Source: Paenibacillus brasilensis
Lineage (GTDB): Bacteria > Bacillota > Bacilli > Paenibacillales > Paenibacillaceae
DNA: 64,000 bases
Direction: 5' to 3'
Assembly: GCF_009363115.1 (NCBI RefSeq)
Contig: NZ_CP045298.1
Span: 3,469,501 to 3,533,500 of the forward strand
Shown: piece after piece, positions 33,708 to 42,690 of the stretch
How the letters are laid out: every line of letters starts with the position of its first letter
How positions within the stretch are numbered: position 1 is the stretch's first letter
The notes under the pieces: model-generated
Seen by the model: only the letters and a program-made list of their open reading frames with translations
Told to the model about the DNA's origin: nothing
The model's database searches: none
Program-made: the position numbers and the translations under genes

Positions 33708-34681
33708 GCTATAAAGTCATTTTACAGGACAAATATGATTTATCTCCGCTTGTGGAAAATATCAATTTGCGGGACTCACTGGAGCAAATCGCTTATCAGG
33801 GCACAGTTAATCTGGTTGTTACGTCCGATATGCCTGTCATTTCTCCAGGGATGTCAATCCGGGTTAGCGGGATTCCGTATGGCAAAAAAGACTATGTCCC
33901 TTTGTTGTCACCAGCGGTGATCTGGGAAGTAGAAACCTCCAACAGCGGGCTTAAGCGTATGACGCTGACGTTATATGATCGTACGGTGTATTTGGACAAG
34001 TCAGAGGATGAATATTTACTTCCTGCCAAGCAGACAGCTACCCAGCGTTTTCAGAAATACGCGAGGGATTGGAAGCTGAAAATCGCTTCTTTGCCGGATA
34101 CGAAAAAGCCGCTCGGACGCGCGGTATACCGGACACAGTCCATTTATTCCATGATGCTGGGCGATCTGCGGGAAACGGCTAAGGCGGGCGGCAAGCTATA
34201 TCATCCACGGATGATCTCTTCCGGCTTGGAGCTGTACGAGTTGGGTACAAACAAAGAGCTGTATGTGCTCGAGAGAGTCACGGATACAACACAATCCCGT
34301 ACGCTGGAAGGCGCAGCCACCAGAGTAAAGGTGCTGGCTACGGCGGCCAGTGAAACAGGCAAAGAGGTTCCCTCCAAGGTGATGGCGATTCAGGAAAAGG
34401 ATATTGCCAAATATGGAACCTTGCAGGTGATTGTGCAGGATGACGAAGTGAAGTCCGGTGCAGCCGCACGTGAGTTGGCGAAAAGTAAGCTGAGAGGCAT
34501 ACAGCAAACGATATCCGTGAATGCGCCGGACATGAACACGATTCGAGCAGGAGACGCGGTGCTGCTGGGTTCCATGAAGCTGCTGGTGATTTCCGTGAGC
34601 AGGGAATTGGGGAATCCCGGCAGCATGTCGCTGGAGCTGGGAACATATGACGATGTAAAAAGGAGGTTTTACCTTGAATAA
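33704..34681 (+). CDS. xkdQ: baseplate hub protein (XkdQ/YqbQ family)
   Basis: A 325-aa protein, the gpD-like central hub of the baseplate. XkdQ-type features are YKVILQDKYDLSPLVENINL at the start, LTLYDRTVYLDKSEDEYLLP, and the C-terminal GDAVLLGSMKLLVISVSREL. It starts 4 bases inside the end of xkdP and ends overlapping the next gene by 8 bases. No catalytic hydrolase motif was seen. Confidence 0.9.
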   Translation: MSYKVILQDKYDLSPLVENINLRDSLEQIAYQGTVNLVVTSDMPVISPGMSIRVSGIPYGKKDYVPLLSPAVIWEVETSNSGLKRMTLTLYDRTVYLDKSEDEYLLPAKQTATQRFQKYARDWKLKIASLPDTKKPLGRAVYRTQSIYSMMLGDLRETAKAGGKLYHPRMISSGLELYELGTNKELYVLERVTDTTQSRTLEGAATRVKVLATAASETGKEVPSKVMAIQEKDIAKYGTLQVIVQDDEVKSGAAARELAKSKLRGIQQTISVNAPDMNTIRAGDAVLLGSMKLLVISVSRELGNPGSMSLELGTYDDVKRRFYLE

Positions 34682-35081
34682 GGACCCCTACGGGCATTTG
34701 GTCACCGCTCTGCAATCCTCATTTCACAAGCATACCAAGCAGGCGCTGAGCGGAGTAGGCGCGGTACTGGGCACGATTACCTCCACCGGACTCAAGCTGG
34801 ACGATTTTAAACATGAGCTTCAGGATTATCTGGTCGCTGAGCTGCCGGGATTGCTGTCTGTACCCCGTCATATGTATAAAGGGACCTCGACCACGGTGGA
34901 ATCGGAGAATTGGGAAGACAAAGAGCTGAAAACCTCCTTTTATATCGGGGAGGACGAGCTGGAGGATGTGAATCTGAGCCTGAACGAAGGACTTAAGCTG
35001 GGAGATCGTGTACTTGCGATTCGGGTGAATAGCGGTAACGATGTCGTTGTCGTATGCAAGGTGGTGAGTGGACGTGGCTAA
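34674..35081 (+). CDS. xkdR: DUF2577 baseplate protein (XkdR-like)
   Basis: A 135-aa small protein of the DUF2577 family found between XkdQ and XkdS. It reads GTITSTGLKLDDFKHELQDY and ends in a strand-rich half GDRVLAIRVNSGNDVVVVCK, typical of gpW/OB-like fold. TTG at 34674 is preceded by AGGAGG. It overlaps both neighbours, as do the other baseplate genes. Confidence 0.88.
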   Translation: MNKDPYGHLVTALQSSFHKHTKQALSGVGAVLGTITSTGLKLDDFKHELQDYLVAELPGLLSVPRHMYKGTSTTVESENWEDKELKTSFYIGEDELEDVNLSLNEGLKLGDRVLAIRVNSGNDVVVVCKVVSGRG

Positions 35082-35538
35082 TTTATTTCCAGAAACAGAT
35101 GATATGGTCTGGACAGATACAGATATGACCGACCCGGATGTTCTGGAGGATAATCGGGCTGTATTTGGGCGAAGCTGGCGGTTTGATTTTGAAGCAGGAG
35201 AGTTTGTCATGAGTCCCAGTCGTAAAATCGTGGTTACAGGTGAAAAGGAAGCGTGGGTGCAATGGTGTGAAAAAGCAATTCGCACCTCTCGCTACCGTCA
35301 TGTGATCTATTCTCCTGACTATGGCAGCGAGCTGGAGGAGCTGATTGGCAGCAGCTATGGGCATGGAGTGCAGGAAAGTGAAATTAAACGCATGGTCACG
35401 GAAGCGCTGCTGGCAGATGCTCGCACGGCCAGTGTGGATCAGTTTACATTTCGCTGGGAAGGTGAGGCATGCCATTTTAGCTGCCAGATTACGAACGTGC
35501 GGGATGAAACGGAAATTGTGGAAAGTGTGGTGATCTGA
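35068..35538 (+). CDS. xkdS: DUF2634 baseplate wedge protein (gpW/gp25-like)
   Basis: A 156-aa XkdS-family protein related to T4 gp25, which tethers the sheath to the baseplate. It carries FGRSWRFDFEAGEFVMSPSRK and YRHVIYSPDYGSELEELIGS. The start (alternate GTG at 35068) overlaps xkdR by 14 bases, and the stop overlaps the xkdT ATG. Confidence 0.92.
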   Translation: MDVANLFPETDDMVWTDTDMTDPDVLEDNRAVFGRSWRFDFEAGEFVMSPSRKIVVTGEKEAWVQWCEKAIRTSRYRHVIYSPDYGSELEELIGSSYGHGVQESEIKRMVTEALLADARTASVDQFTFRWEGEACHFSCQITNVRDETEIVESVVI

Positions 35539-36689
35539 TGGCAGACTTGCCGGAATATTTGGTAGACCAGACGGAAGAGAACATTTTAAATCGGATGCTG
35601 GAAAAAGTGCCTTCGGATATTGATAAGTCCGAAGGCTCTTTTATTTGGGATGCGCAGGCTCCGGTCGCATTTATGCTATCTGAAGCGGCCATCTGGGCGC
35701 AGGAACTGCTGCGGCGTGGTTTTGCCAGCACGGCAGCCAGCGACAACCCGGATTTTCGCTCGCCAGAGCTGGATTTGCGAACAGCAGAGCATGGGGTGAC
35801 ACGGCGAGCAGCGGTCGCCGCCTCAGGTATAGTCACGTTTACAGGCACAGCGGGAACGACCGTCCCGGCCGGAACGCTGGTAGCGACTCCGGCAGATGAT
35901 GTATCCGGGGAAGCATCCATTGAGTATGCGACCACGGCATCGGTTACGCTGGATGAGCAGGGGACAGCTGTTGCAGCGATTCGAGCCATTAATCCCGGAC
36001 GCAGCGGCAACGTGCCTGCGGGTGTCATCCAAGTGATGGCGACCCCGATTAGCGGGATTTCCTCCGTGATCAATACGGAGGAGACGAAAAGCGGCACAGA
36101 CATTGAGAGCGACCAGCTGTTGCTGGAACGTTTTTATGCCAAGGTGCGAAACCAGGGTACAAGCGGTAATAAAGCACAGTATACCCAGTGGGCGAGTGAA
36201 ATTGCCGGAGTTGGCGGTGTGGAGGTTGTTCCACTCTGGAAAGGGCCGGGAACAGTGGCTTTATATGTGCTGGATAGCGACAAGCGAGCTGCCAGTCCGG
36301 ATATCGTGGCTGCGGTGCAGAAATATATTGACCCGACGCAGGATGGACAAGGGGAAGGGCTGGCCCCAGCGGGCCCTGTGGTGACGATCATGCCAGCGAC
36401 AGAGGTGGAAATTAACATCTCGGTCAAGGTACAGCGTACCAAGGAGAAGCCGTCTACACTGGATGAAATCAAAAAACTGATCGAAAGCGGTGTGCGAGCT
36501 TATTTGAGGCAGCTTGCTTTTTACAAGGAAGACCCGTTGGTTCGGTATACCCGAATTTCTGCTGTTCTGCTGGACATTCCGATCATTATTGATTTTTCTG
36601 AGCTCAAAATTAATGGGCAGAGCAATCAGAATATTGAGATTGGATCAGGTCAGGTGGCCGTGCTGGGGACGGTGAGTGTCAGTGAGTAA
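35538..36689 (+). CDS. xkdT: baseplate J/gp47-family protein
   Basis: A 383-aa XkdT-family wedge protein. The N-terminus is MADLPEYLVDQTEENILNRM, followed by GTAGTTVPAGTLVATPAD (a TolA-like strand segment of baseplate J) and GTSGNKAQYTQWASEIAGVG, a conserved stretch of this family. It forms the arms of the baseplate. It overlaps the upstream stop by one base and the downstream start by 14 bases. Confidence 0.95.
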   Translation: MADLPEYLVDQTEENILNRMLEKVPSDIDKSEGSFIWDAQAPVAFMLSEAAIWAQELLRRGFASTAASDNPDFRSPELDLRTAEHGVTRRAAVAASGIVTFTGTAGTTVPAGTLVATPADDVSGEASIEYATTASVTLDEQGTAVAAIRAINPGRSGNVPAGVIQVMATPISGISSVINTEETKSGTDIESDQLLLERFYAKVRNQGTSGNKAQYTQWASEIAGVGGVEVVPLWKGPGTVALYVLDSDKRAASPDIVAAVQKYIDPTQDGQGEGLAPAGPVVTIMPATEVEINISVKVQRTKEKPSTLDEIKKLIESGVRAYLRQLAFYKEDPLVRYTRISAVLLDIPIIIDFSELKINGQSNQNIEIGSGQVAVLGTVSVSE

Positions 36690-37305
36690 TGATGAAATGA
36701 ACCGTAGTGCCAGCGCGTCCTTTTCTGGTCGAGCTATGGGAGAGGATATCCAAATCAACAGCTTGCGGGGACGCGAGCTGTTTTCTTTTTTACCGTCTTA
36801 TTATGAAACCTCACGAGTGATGCGTTCCGATATGGATGCGAAGGGCAGCGAATTGGACGCTTTGTATCTCGCAATGGACGCAACGGTAGGACAGTTTTTC
36901 GTGCGTACTGCTACTTGGGGATTGGAACGCTGGGAAATGGAGCTGGGTATCGAAACCGACCTTGCGAAGCCATTGGACCAACGGCGTGCGGTGGTGGAAT
37001 CGAAGCTGCGAGGAGCAGGGACTTTTTCTGGACGGCTTGTCAAAAGTGTAGCCGAGGCGTATGACGGGGGTACGGTAGATGTTACTTTTCACCCCGCCGA
37101 ATGGGGATTCACGGTCAAATTTATAGATACCATCGGGATTCCACCCAACGTGGAGGATCTAAAGGCAGCCATTGAGGAGATCAAGCCCGCTCACATGGCG
37201 GTTGAGTACAAATTACGCTACCTGACCATTGCCGAAGTCGAGTCTATGACCCTCTATGAAAACGAACATACAACACAGGATAGATATTTAGGAGGTGGCG
37301 CATAA
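36676..37305 (+). CDS. xkdU: DUF2313/YmfQ-like baseplate protein
   Basis: A 209-aa XkdU-family protein that completes the baseplate wedge and attaches the fibre. Features are LFSFLPSYYETSRVMRSDMDA, TWGLERWEMELGIETDL and the C-terminal EIKPAHMAVEYKLRYLT. GTG at 36676 or 36682 are possible starts. It overlaps xkdT and stops one base before the fibre ATG spacing region. Confidence 0.92.
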   Translation: MSVSNDEMNRSASASFSGRAMGEDIQINSLRGRELFSFLPSYYETSRVMRSDMDAKGSELDALYLAMDATVGQFFVRTATWGLERWEMELGIETDLAKPLDQRRAVVESKLRGAGTFSGRLVKSVAEAYDGGTVDVTFHPAEWGFTVKFIDTIGIPPNVEDLKAAIEEIKPAHMAVEYKLRYLTIAEVESMTLYENEHTTQDRYLGGGA

Positions 37306-37306
37306 C

Positions 37307-39889
37307 ATGGCAAGTGAGAAGACACCAAATCTTGGCTTAAATCAAATTGATCGCACGTCGCCCAAAACAACGTATTTTGATCTGGATAAGTATCTGGATC
37401 AAAACTGGCGCGCTGTAGACGATTTTGCGGGTGATGTAAATGATGGTGTGAATGAGATCAAGAAGCGTCTGGATACGACGGAGCGTAAGGCGGTAACTCT
37501 GGAACCCGGGGTGCAGATTGTTCATGCAGAAAAGGCTGCACCGTTTTCGCTGACGGGGTTGAGCGGGCGTATGTTAGTGAATTTGGCGGGTAGAGATTGG
37601 GGATCATCGAAAACCCTCTCAAGGTTTGGACGCTTTCAATCTACGTTGAATATTGAATTTACAAAAAGCATAGCAGGAGGGGGCTCTTTAAAAATAACCT
37701 CGGAGCTTGCGAATGCTATTGCTGACGGTTTTGGTAATACAACAACAACAATAAAAGCAGGCAAAAAGTATATTGCTCTTGGGAACTTGTACAATGAATC
37801 TGGTAGTAATATGCAAATTGTTATTCAGAAAACTAGTTTCTCAACTCCGCTGGTTACTTCCAAGAACAAGTGGGAGTTCACTTATGTAGCATTCTCGCCC
37901 TCAGTAGATGTTAATGACATCCAGGCAATGGCGCGACTCAATGTTACAGCAGTCGGTCAGGTTGGCTATGCAGATGCTCTTAGATTATATGAGATTTCCG
38001 ATGTGGAATACACAGCACTTGCCAGCATGACACCAGAGCAAATAGCTTCGAAGTATCCTTTCGTGGACAGCGTAATACCTGTGCGGAATCCATACGCAAT
38101 CAGATATGGTGAGAATCTTTTGCCAAGCTTTTACGAGTGGTCAGCAAAACAAGGGAGTCCCGTAATTTCGAACCTGCAAAGTGTTTTAGTTACATCGGAC
38201 AATAAGTTAATACACAGTGTTTCTCCAGTAGTCTCCGGCAAGACATATACCCTGTCAGTTGAATCGTCCGATGCTAATGGTCGGATCACCGTCACCAATA
38301 GCGTAGAATCTACTGTGCTTGCAGATAAAACGGGTTCTGGACTATTGAGCGTTACATTTACCGTACCTGCAGGAGAAACCAGCATTAACGTTCGTTTGTT
38401 AGGGGCAGCCAAGACGTCAGTGACTATCTCTAACCCTATGCTCAACATCGGCAGCACAGCTAAGCCATTCAAGCCACGTGAGGATTCTATGTTTGCGCTG
38501 CAAACAGACCTGTATGCCGATCCAGTGACAGGCTCGAACGCGGATACAGTGTTCGTGCGTGACGGTCAATATTCTAAGTCTAAGAACTGGCAGAGCTTTA
38601 GGCTGGACGACACATTCGTTTGGTCATTACCAGGTAACTATACAGGTTATAAAGTTGTAGGGATATCCGGTCTGCCCTTAGCTCAGGCTTATAATTCGCT
38701 GTACGTCACTAAATTTGACGGAAAAATACTTACTAAAAATGCAGGAATGACCGCCGCAGATAATGCCTATTTCCGTAATCAGCCAATTAAGGATTCGTTT
38801 GATATTTCTATTTCAAGCGTAGACAGCGGGTGGGGAGACAGCTACACACCGACAGCTGACGAGATTAAAGCCTATTTTATGGGCTGGACAATGTTTAACG
38901 GTGAGACGGGGGGGACCACTCCTGACAATCCTAGCGGTAATGTGTACAACGGGGTTGGCAGGAAATACTGGGCGCGTCGAAGTGATGGCGTTAGTCGTAA
39001 TTCTTGGTTGAACGGAACAGACACGTTACCGACGACACAAGCGTTAAACTGGACACCGTACCAACTCGTATACCAACTTGCAACGCCTACAGTAGATCCT
39101 ATCGAATCCGAGGGTCAGCTAACCTTTACCGAGGGTGATAATCAGGTAGAAGTAGGCACGGGGATTGTGTTGCGCGAACGAAACGAAACCTATCAACAAC
39201 CAGTAGAAAAATTGTGGAATATCAATAACGCAAACTACACCGCTACGGCGTGGCTTAAACAAAAAGCTTCGGATATTTTGGTGATCTATAAAAATGGAAA
39301 ACAAGATTACACATGGATGATAACCAACAAAATGGTTACAAGTGTTGGAGCCCTGGCGCAGCAGTTTGACTACAACCATGACACTGGAGCGTCCTACAGC
39401 GTCACATACCTGACGCTTGACCGTTCGCCTGTCGTCCCATTCGTTGGTTTATATGCAGCTAACGAAAAAACACTATTGCTTGACTTGGTAGATAGAATGC
39501 AACAAGCAACATCGCGAGTGTCAGTGCTGGAAAACAAGAAGGCCGAAAAGGATAATCAGTCGTGGATTACACCAACATTGCTTAATGGAGTTACGGCAGA
39601 AACATCATCAGTGGACATGCAGCCTCAGTACCTTAAAATGTCAGATAATCTAATTAAGATGCATGGGTCAATAAAGGTACCGACTTCTAATGCAACTGTC
39701 ACATTCTTTAAATTGCCAGAAGGGTACCGACCTAAAATACTAACGGTATTAAACTGTCCTGCATCCGATGCGGTGTCTTCCGACAAAATAGCCGTAATTG
39801 CTATATCCCCTGACGGACGTGTGGAGGTAGTAGGAAGAGGGGGTTACGGCTGGGTACGTTTAGATGCCGTTCAATTTATAGCTGAATAA
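37307..39889 (+). CDS. tail fibre/receptor-binding protein, chimeric
   Basis: An 860-aa fibre. ATG at 37307 follows AGGAGG. The first ~95 residues are the conserved baseplate-attachment part (TPNLGLNQIDRTSPKTTYFD, then VQIVHAEKAAPFSLTGLSGR). The following ~650 residues are A/T-richer beta-sandwich modules, including a CBM-like segment around NLLPSFYEWSAKQGSPVISN and ending NPMLNIGSTAKPFKPRED. A short coiled coil, DLVDRMQQATSRVSVLENKK, leads to a ~115-residue C-terminal beta head ending SPDGRVEVVGRGGYGWVRLD. This head probably decides the killing spectrum. Confidence 0.85.
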   Translation: MASEKTPNLGLNQIDRTSPKTTYFDLDKYLDQNWRAVDDFAGDVNDGVNEIKKRLDTTERKAVTLEPGVQIVHAEKAAPFSLTGLSGRMLVNLAGRDWGSSKTLSRFGRFQSTLNIEFTKSIAGGGSLKITSELANAIADGFGNTTTTIKAGKKYIALGNLYNESGSNMQIVIQKTSFSTPLVTSKNKWEFTYVAFSPSVDVNDIQAMARLNVTAVGQVGYADALRLYEISDVEYTALASMTPEQIASKYPFVDSVIPVRNPYAIRYGENLLPSFYEWSAKQGSPVISNLQSVLVTSDNKLIHSVSPVVSGKTYTLSVESSDANGRITVTNSVESTVLADKTGSGLLSVTFTVPAGETSINVRLLGAAKTSVTISNPMLNIGSTAKPFKPREDSMFALQTDLYADPVTGSNADTVFVRDGQYSKSKNWQSFRLDDTFVWSLPGNYTGYKVVGISGLPLAQAYNSLYVTKFDGKILTKNAGMTAADNAYFRNQPIKDSFDISISSVDSGWGDSYTPTADEIKAYFMGWTMFNGETGGTTPDNPSGNVYNGVGRKYWARRSDGVSRNSWLNGTDTLPTTQALNWTPYQLVYQLATPTVDPIESEGQLTFTEGDNQVEVGTGIVLRERNETYQQPVEKLWNINNANYTATAWLKQKASDILVIYKNGKQDYTWMITNKMVTSVGALAQQFDYNHDTGASYSVTYLTLDRSPVVPFVGLYAANEKTLLLDLVDRMQQATSRVSVLENKKAEKDNQSWITPTLLNGVTAETSSVDMQPQYLKMSDNLIKMHGSIKVPTSNATVTFFKLPEGYRPKILTVLNCPASDAVSSDKIAVIAISPDGRVEVVGRGGYGWVRLDAVQFIAE

Positions 39890-39905
39890 TAAAGGGGGAT
39901 AACAC

Positions 39906-40517
39906 ATGAAAGCAGTACCTAAAGTAAATACAGACGGCCTCTATCTGGAGGACGAGTTGGTGGACGATGCCTTTTCAGGCGTCGTCCCTTTTTATACTCC
40001 ATCTTCGCTCACGCTATCTAATACAGAACAGCAGCTAAACACCAATGAGCTTACTACCGATAGCTCAAGTGCCATGGGTGAAGCGAATTCGGAAACCATC
40101 CCTGCTGGCTATAACGTGGGTATTCCAGTGCCACAGGGCTTCTATCATCCTCGTTTTGACATTCAAGGCTGGCTGACCTATGAAGCAGAATATAACGAAA
40201 AGCTGATAGAGGCCCAGAAGACGTATGAGCAGCTCAGCAAGGAATCTCAAGCTTCATTTCAGAAGCAACATGATGAATGGCAAGGCAAGGTAGACAACGA
40301 ACGTGGGGACGAACCTGTATATTTTGCTCAGACATTTACGGCTCCAGAACGAAGAGACCCGACAACATTTTGGGGTGAAGGATTAAGTGACGAAGCGATC
40401 AAGGAACTGACACGAAAAGCGGAGCAACAGCCAAGTGGGGAAGAACAATTGAAGCAGCGTATAGCCGATCTCGAAGTGACACTGACTCAGCTCATGTTCG
40501 GTAGTACAGGAAAATGA
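39906..40517 (+). CDS. tail fibre-associated hypothetical protein
   Basis: A 203-aa protein directly after the fibre (16-base gap, GGGGGAT before the ATG at 39906). The N-terminal part begins KAVPKVNTDGLYLEDELVDD and contains IPVPQGFYHPRFDIQGWLTY. The C-terminus is a coiled coil (SGEEQLKQRIADLEVTLTQL). The position is that of a fibre chaperone or fibre cap; no known domain was recognised. Its composition matches the A/T-rich half of the fibre gene, suggesting that they move together. Confidence 0.65.
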   Translation: MKAVPKVNTDGLYLEDELVDDAFSGVVPFYTPSSLTLSNTEQQLNTNELTTDSSSAMGEANSETIPAGYNVGIPVPQGFYHPRFDIQGWLTYEAEYNEKLIEAQKTYEQLSKESQASFQKQHDEWQGKVDNERGDEPVYFAQTFTAPERRDPTTFWGEGLSDEAIKELTRKAEQQPSGEEQLKQRIADLEVTLTQLMFGSTGK

Positions 40518-40578
40518 CTTGTACTAACTACTATATACAGCAGTAAGAAATTTATATAAAAGAGGTGAAGTCATAACC

Positions 40579-40848
40579 ATGGCAGCTTTAACAGAGGCTC
40601 AATTGCGTATTTGTGCTCAAGTTTGTATTACCCGCTATGATCGGGGAGATGGCGATTTAGCAACCATCCTTGGAAGCTACATTTTAGATGAAGAACAGCG
40701 TGAACAAGTGATGAAATTTGTTTTATCCAATCGTTCTGATCTGGTACCGGGTAACGTAGATGATTCGTCATCTGCCGATCTTATAAACACACAGGCAGAA
40801 ACGGTTAAATGGTATAACTCCATTTTCCGTAAAATAGGAACAAAGTAA
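40579..40848 (+). CDS. hypothetical protein, 89 aa, tail cluster
   Basis: Not recognised. ATG at 40579 follows AAAGAGGTG. It is a helical soluble protein (LTEAQLRICAQVCITRYDRG, then LDEEQREQVMKFVLSNRSDL) with no signal peptide. It is the last gene before two tandem hairpins and the lysis genes. It might be a fibre-assembly partner or regulate lysis, but nothing in the sequence settles this. Confidence 0.6.
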   Translation: MAALTEAQLRICAQVCITRYDRGDGDLATILGSYILDEEQREQVMKFVLSNRSDLVPGNVDDSSSADLINTQAETVKWYNSIFRKIGTK

Positions 40849-40914
40849 TCAATTTTTCAGAAGGTAAGGTCAAGTAGCACACAAATTAAGCATAAACACA
40901 GATAAAAGTAACAG

Positions 40915-40975
40915 ACACGCCTTCAAACAGAGCGTGTTTTTTTGAATGCCCTTGAACAACCCAAGGGCATTCACT
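40915..40975 (+). terminator. two tandem hairpins between fibre and lysis genes
   Basis: ACACGC (40915-40920) pairs with GCGTGT (40932-40937) and is followed by TTTTTTT, a terminator. Then GAATGCCCTTG (40944-40954) pairs perfectly with CAAGGGCATTC (40962-40972). The pair probably lowers transcription into the holin gene. Confidence 0.85.
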
Positions 40976-41006
40976 TTACACCTTGGTTCAAAAGGGGGGA
41001 ACAAAT

Positions 41007-41453
41007 ATGCATGAAAAAATCGATCAGATTTGGCTGGGGCTTTCCACGGGGACCCTGATCGGTTATTTTTTCGGAGGGTGGACGACGATGCTGACGTTGT
41101 TGTTATGGATGGTCATTATCGACTTTTTCACCGGCTGGGCTGCAGCCTGGATTAACGGAGAACTAAAAAGTCGAGACGGCTATTACGGTATTTTTCGCAA
41201 GGTTACGGTTTTTTTGATGATTACAGTAGCTCATCTGATCGACGGTATTCTGGGGGATGAACATTACTTCCGGGATGCCGTCGTTTTCTTTTATTTGGCG
41301 AACGAGTTGCTGTCCATTATTGAAAATGTGGGCAGAATGGGGGTGCCGATGCCGGATATTTTACGAAATGCGGTAGCTATTTTTGAATCCAAGTCGAGCG
41401 GGGAAAAGAAAAAGCCAGCAGACCCTTCTGACAAAGGGAATAAAGCTTTATAA
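41007..41453 (+). CDS. holin (phage holin 4 / Cph1-type family)
   Basis: A 148-aa membrane protein starting at ATG 41007 with AAGGGGGG at 10 bases. There are three or four hydrophobic segments: TGTLIGYFFGGWTTMLTLLL, MVIIDFFTGWAAAW (the family D-x-x-x-G-W-A-A signature), VTVFLMITVAHLIDGIL and VVFFYLANELLSII. A charged C-terminal tail rich in K and S follows. It permits lysozyme access to the wall and particle release. The GH25 gene follows after a 164-base gap that includes a small hairpin GGACC/GGTCC. Confidence 0.92.
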   Translation: MHEKIDQIWLGLSTGTLIGYFFGGWTTMLTLLLWMVIIDFFTGWAAAWINGELKSRDGYYGIFRKVTVFLMITVAHLIDGILGDEHYFRDAVVFFYLANELLSIIENVGRMGVPMPDILRNAVAIFESKSSGEKKKPADPSDKGNKAL

Positions 41454-41617
41454 AGTGTCATCCATAACTCAGTACAAGGGTAGCGGTGGCGGAATCCTCT
41501 TTGCCCTATTTTCGGCACAAGATGGAAAAGCCCGGACCGTTTCAGTGGTCCAAGCATATGGATAACCAAGACATAGTTGGGATACATGATCACAAATAGA
41601 TAAGGAGGGAGCGCCTT

Positions 41618-42583
41618 ATGCAAAATCGCAGTCCTAACGCTGCTGAGGGCATTGACGTGTCCCGTTACCAGGGAACGATTGATTGGAAACGTGTACGTGC
41701 CGATGGCAAATCGTTTGCCTTTATTAAAGCGAGTCAAGGACAGACCTACGTCGATCCGACATTTGTCACGAATGCAAAAGGGGCAAGAGCAGCCGGGATT
41801 CTGCTGGGAGCTTACCATTTTGTTGATGCGACCAGTGTAAACGCAGCACAAGCGGAAGCAAGGCATTTCGCTGAGGTGCTGAATCAGGTGGGTGGCGCAC
41901 AAGCGCTGGACTTTCCAGCGGTGATGGATTATGAAAACAATCCGGGCGGGCTTAGCTCAGCCGCGATTCATGAGGTTGCGCTGGCATTTTTAACGGAGTT
42001 TGAACGGGTAAGTGGGCGCAGGCCGATGGTATATACGGGCAATGCCTTTGCTGCCTATTTTAAAGCTCCGCTCGGCAGCTATAAGCTGTGGATCGCGCGT
42101 TATAGCACGCGGGTGCCCAGTGATACCACGGCATGGAAGCACTGGGATTTCTGGCAATACAGCGATAGTGGACGGGTTGACGGGATTCAAGGACCTGTCG
42201 ACCTGAATGTATACGCCGGAACAGAGGCCGAGCTACGTCAGGCATTTGCAGGAGAAGAGGAGGATGAGCCGATGACAGCAGAGGAAAAAGCGGCATTTCA
42301 GGCCTTGCAGCAGCAGGTCGCCGCGCTTGAAAATAGCAAAAATGTGCTCAAACAGACATTAAATGAACAGAGTGCATATATTAAAAAGGTAGACCAGCGA
42401 GTAGCTGAACTGGAGGCCCGTCAGGCTATGCCTGTACCGAGCTGGGCGAAGGAAGCCATGGCAGCCGCTGTAGCCTTGAATCCGGCAAGCCCGATTGTGG
42501 ATGTGAAGCTGCCAAGCAGCTACGATTTTTATCGTTTACTTGTAGTGCTGAACCGTCTGGGTGTATTTAAAACAGCCAAATAA
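41618..42583 (+). CDS. GH25 lysozyme (endolysin)
   Basis: A 321-aa N-acetylmuramidase of glycoside hydrolase family 25. The catalytic-domain motifs are GIDVSRYQGTIDW at the N-terminus (Asp), FAFIKASQG, GAYHFVD, the catalytic acid in DFPAVMDYENN, and FWQYSDSGRVDGI near the end of the domain. Residues ~215-321 form a coiled coil and a helical C-terminal domain that resembles a wall-binding or dimerising module. ATG at 41618 follows AAGGAGGG. No signal peptide, so it needs the holin. Confidence 0.95.
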   Translation: MQNRSPNAAEGIDVSRYQGTIDWKRVRADGKSFAFIKASQGQTYVDPTFVTNAKGARAAGILLGAYHFVDATSVNAAQAEARHFAEVLNQVGGAQALDFPAVMDYENNPGGLSSAAIHEVALAFLTEFERVSGRRPMVYTGNAFAAYFKAPLGSYKLWIARYSTRVPSDTTAWKHWDFWQYSDSGRVDGIQGPVDLNVYAGTEAELRQAFAGEEEDEPMTAEEKAAFQALQQQVAALENSKNVLKQTLNEQSAYIKKVDQRVAELEARQAMPVPSWAKEAMAAAVALNPASPIVDVKLPSSYDFYRLLVVLNRLGVFKTAK

Positions 42584-42655
42584 TTTTTTTGATAAACTCA
42601 TTCACAGACGATCTCATTTTATATGAGCCAGGCCATACGCCTGAAACATAATAGA

Positions 42656-42690
42656 CAGGCGGTTCAAGGCAACCGCCTGCCCTTATTGTA
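42656..42690 (+). terminator. terminator at the end of the tailocin cluster
   Basis: CAGGCGGTT (42656-42664), loop CAAGGC, AACCGCCTG (42671-42679), followed by CCCTTATT. It marks the 3' edge of the tailocin. Confidence 0.8.
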
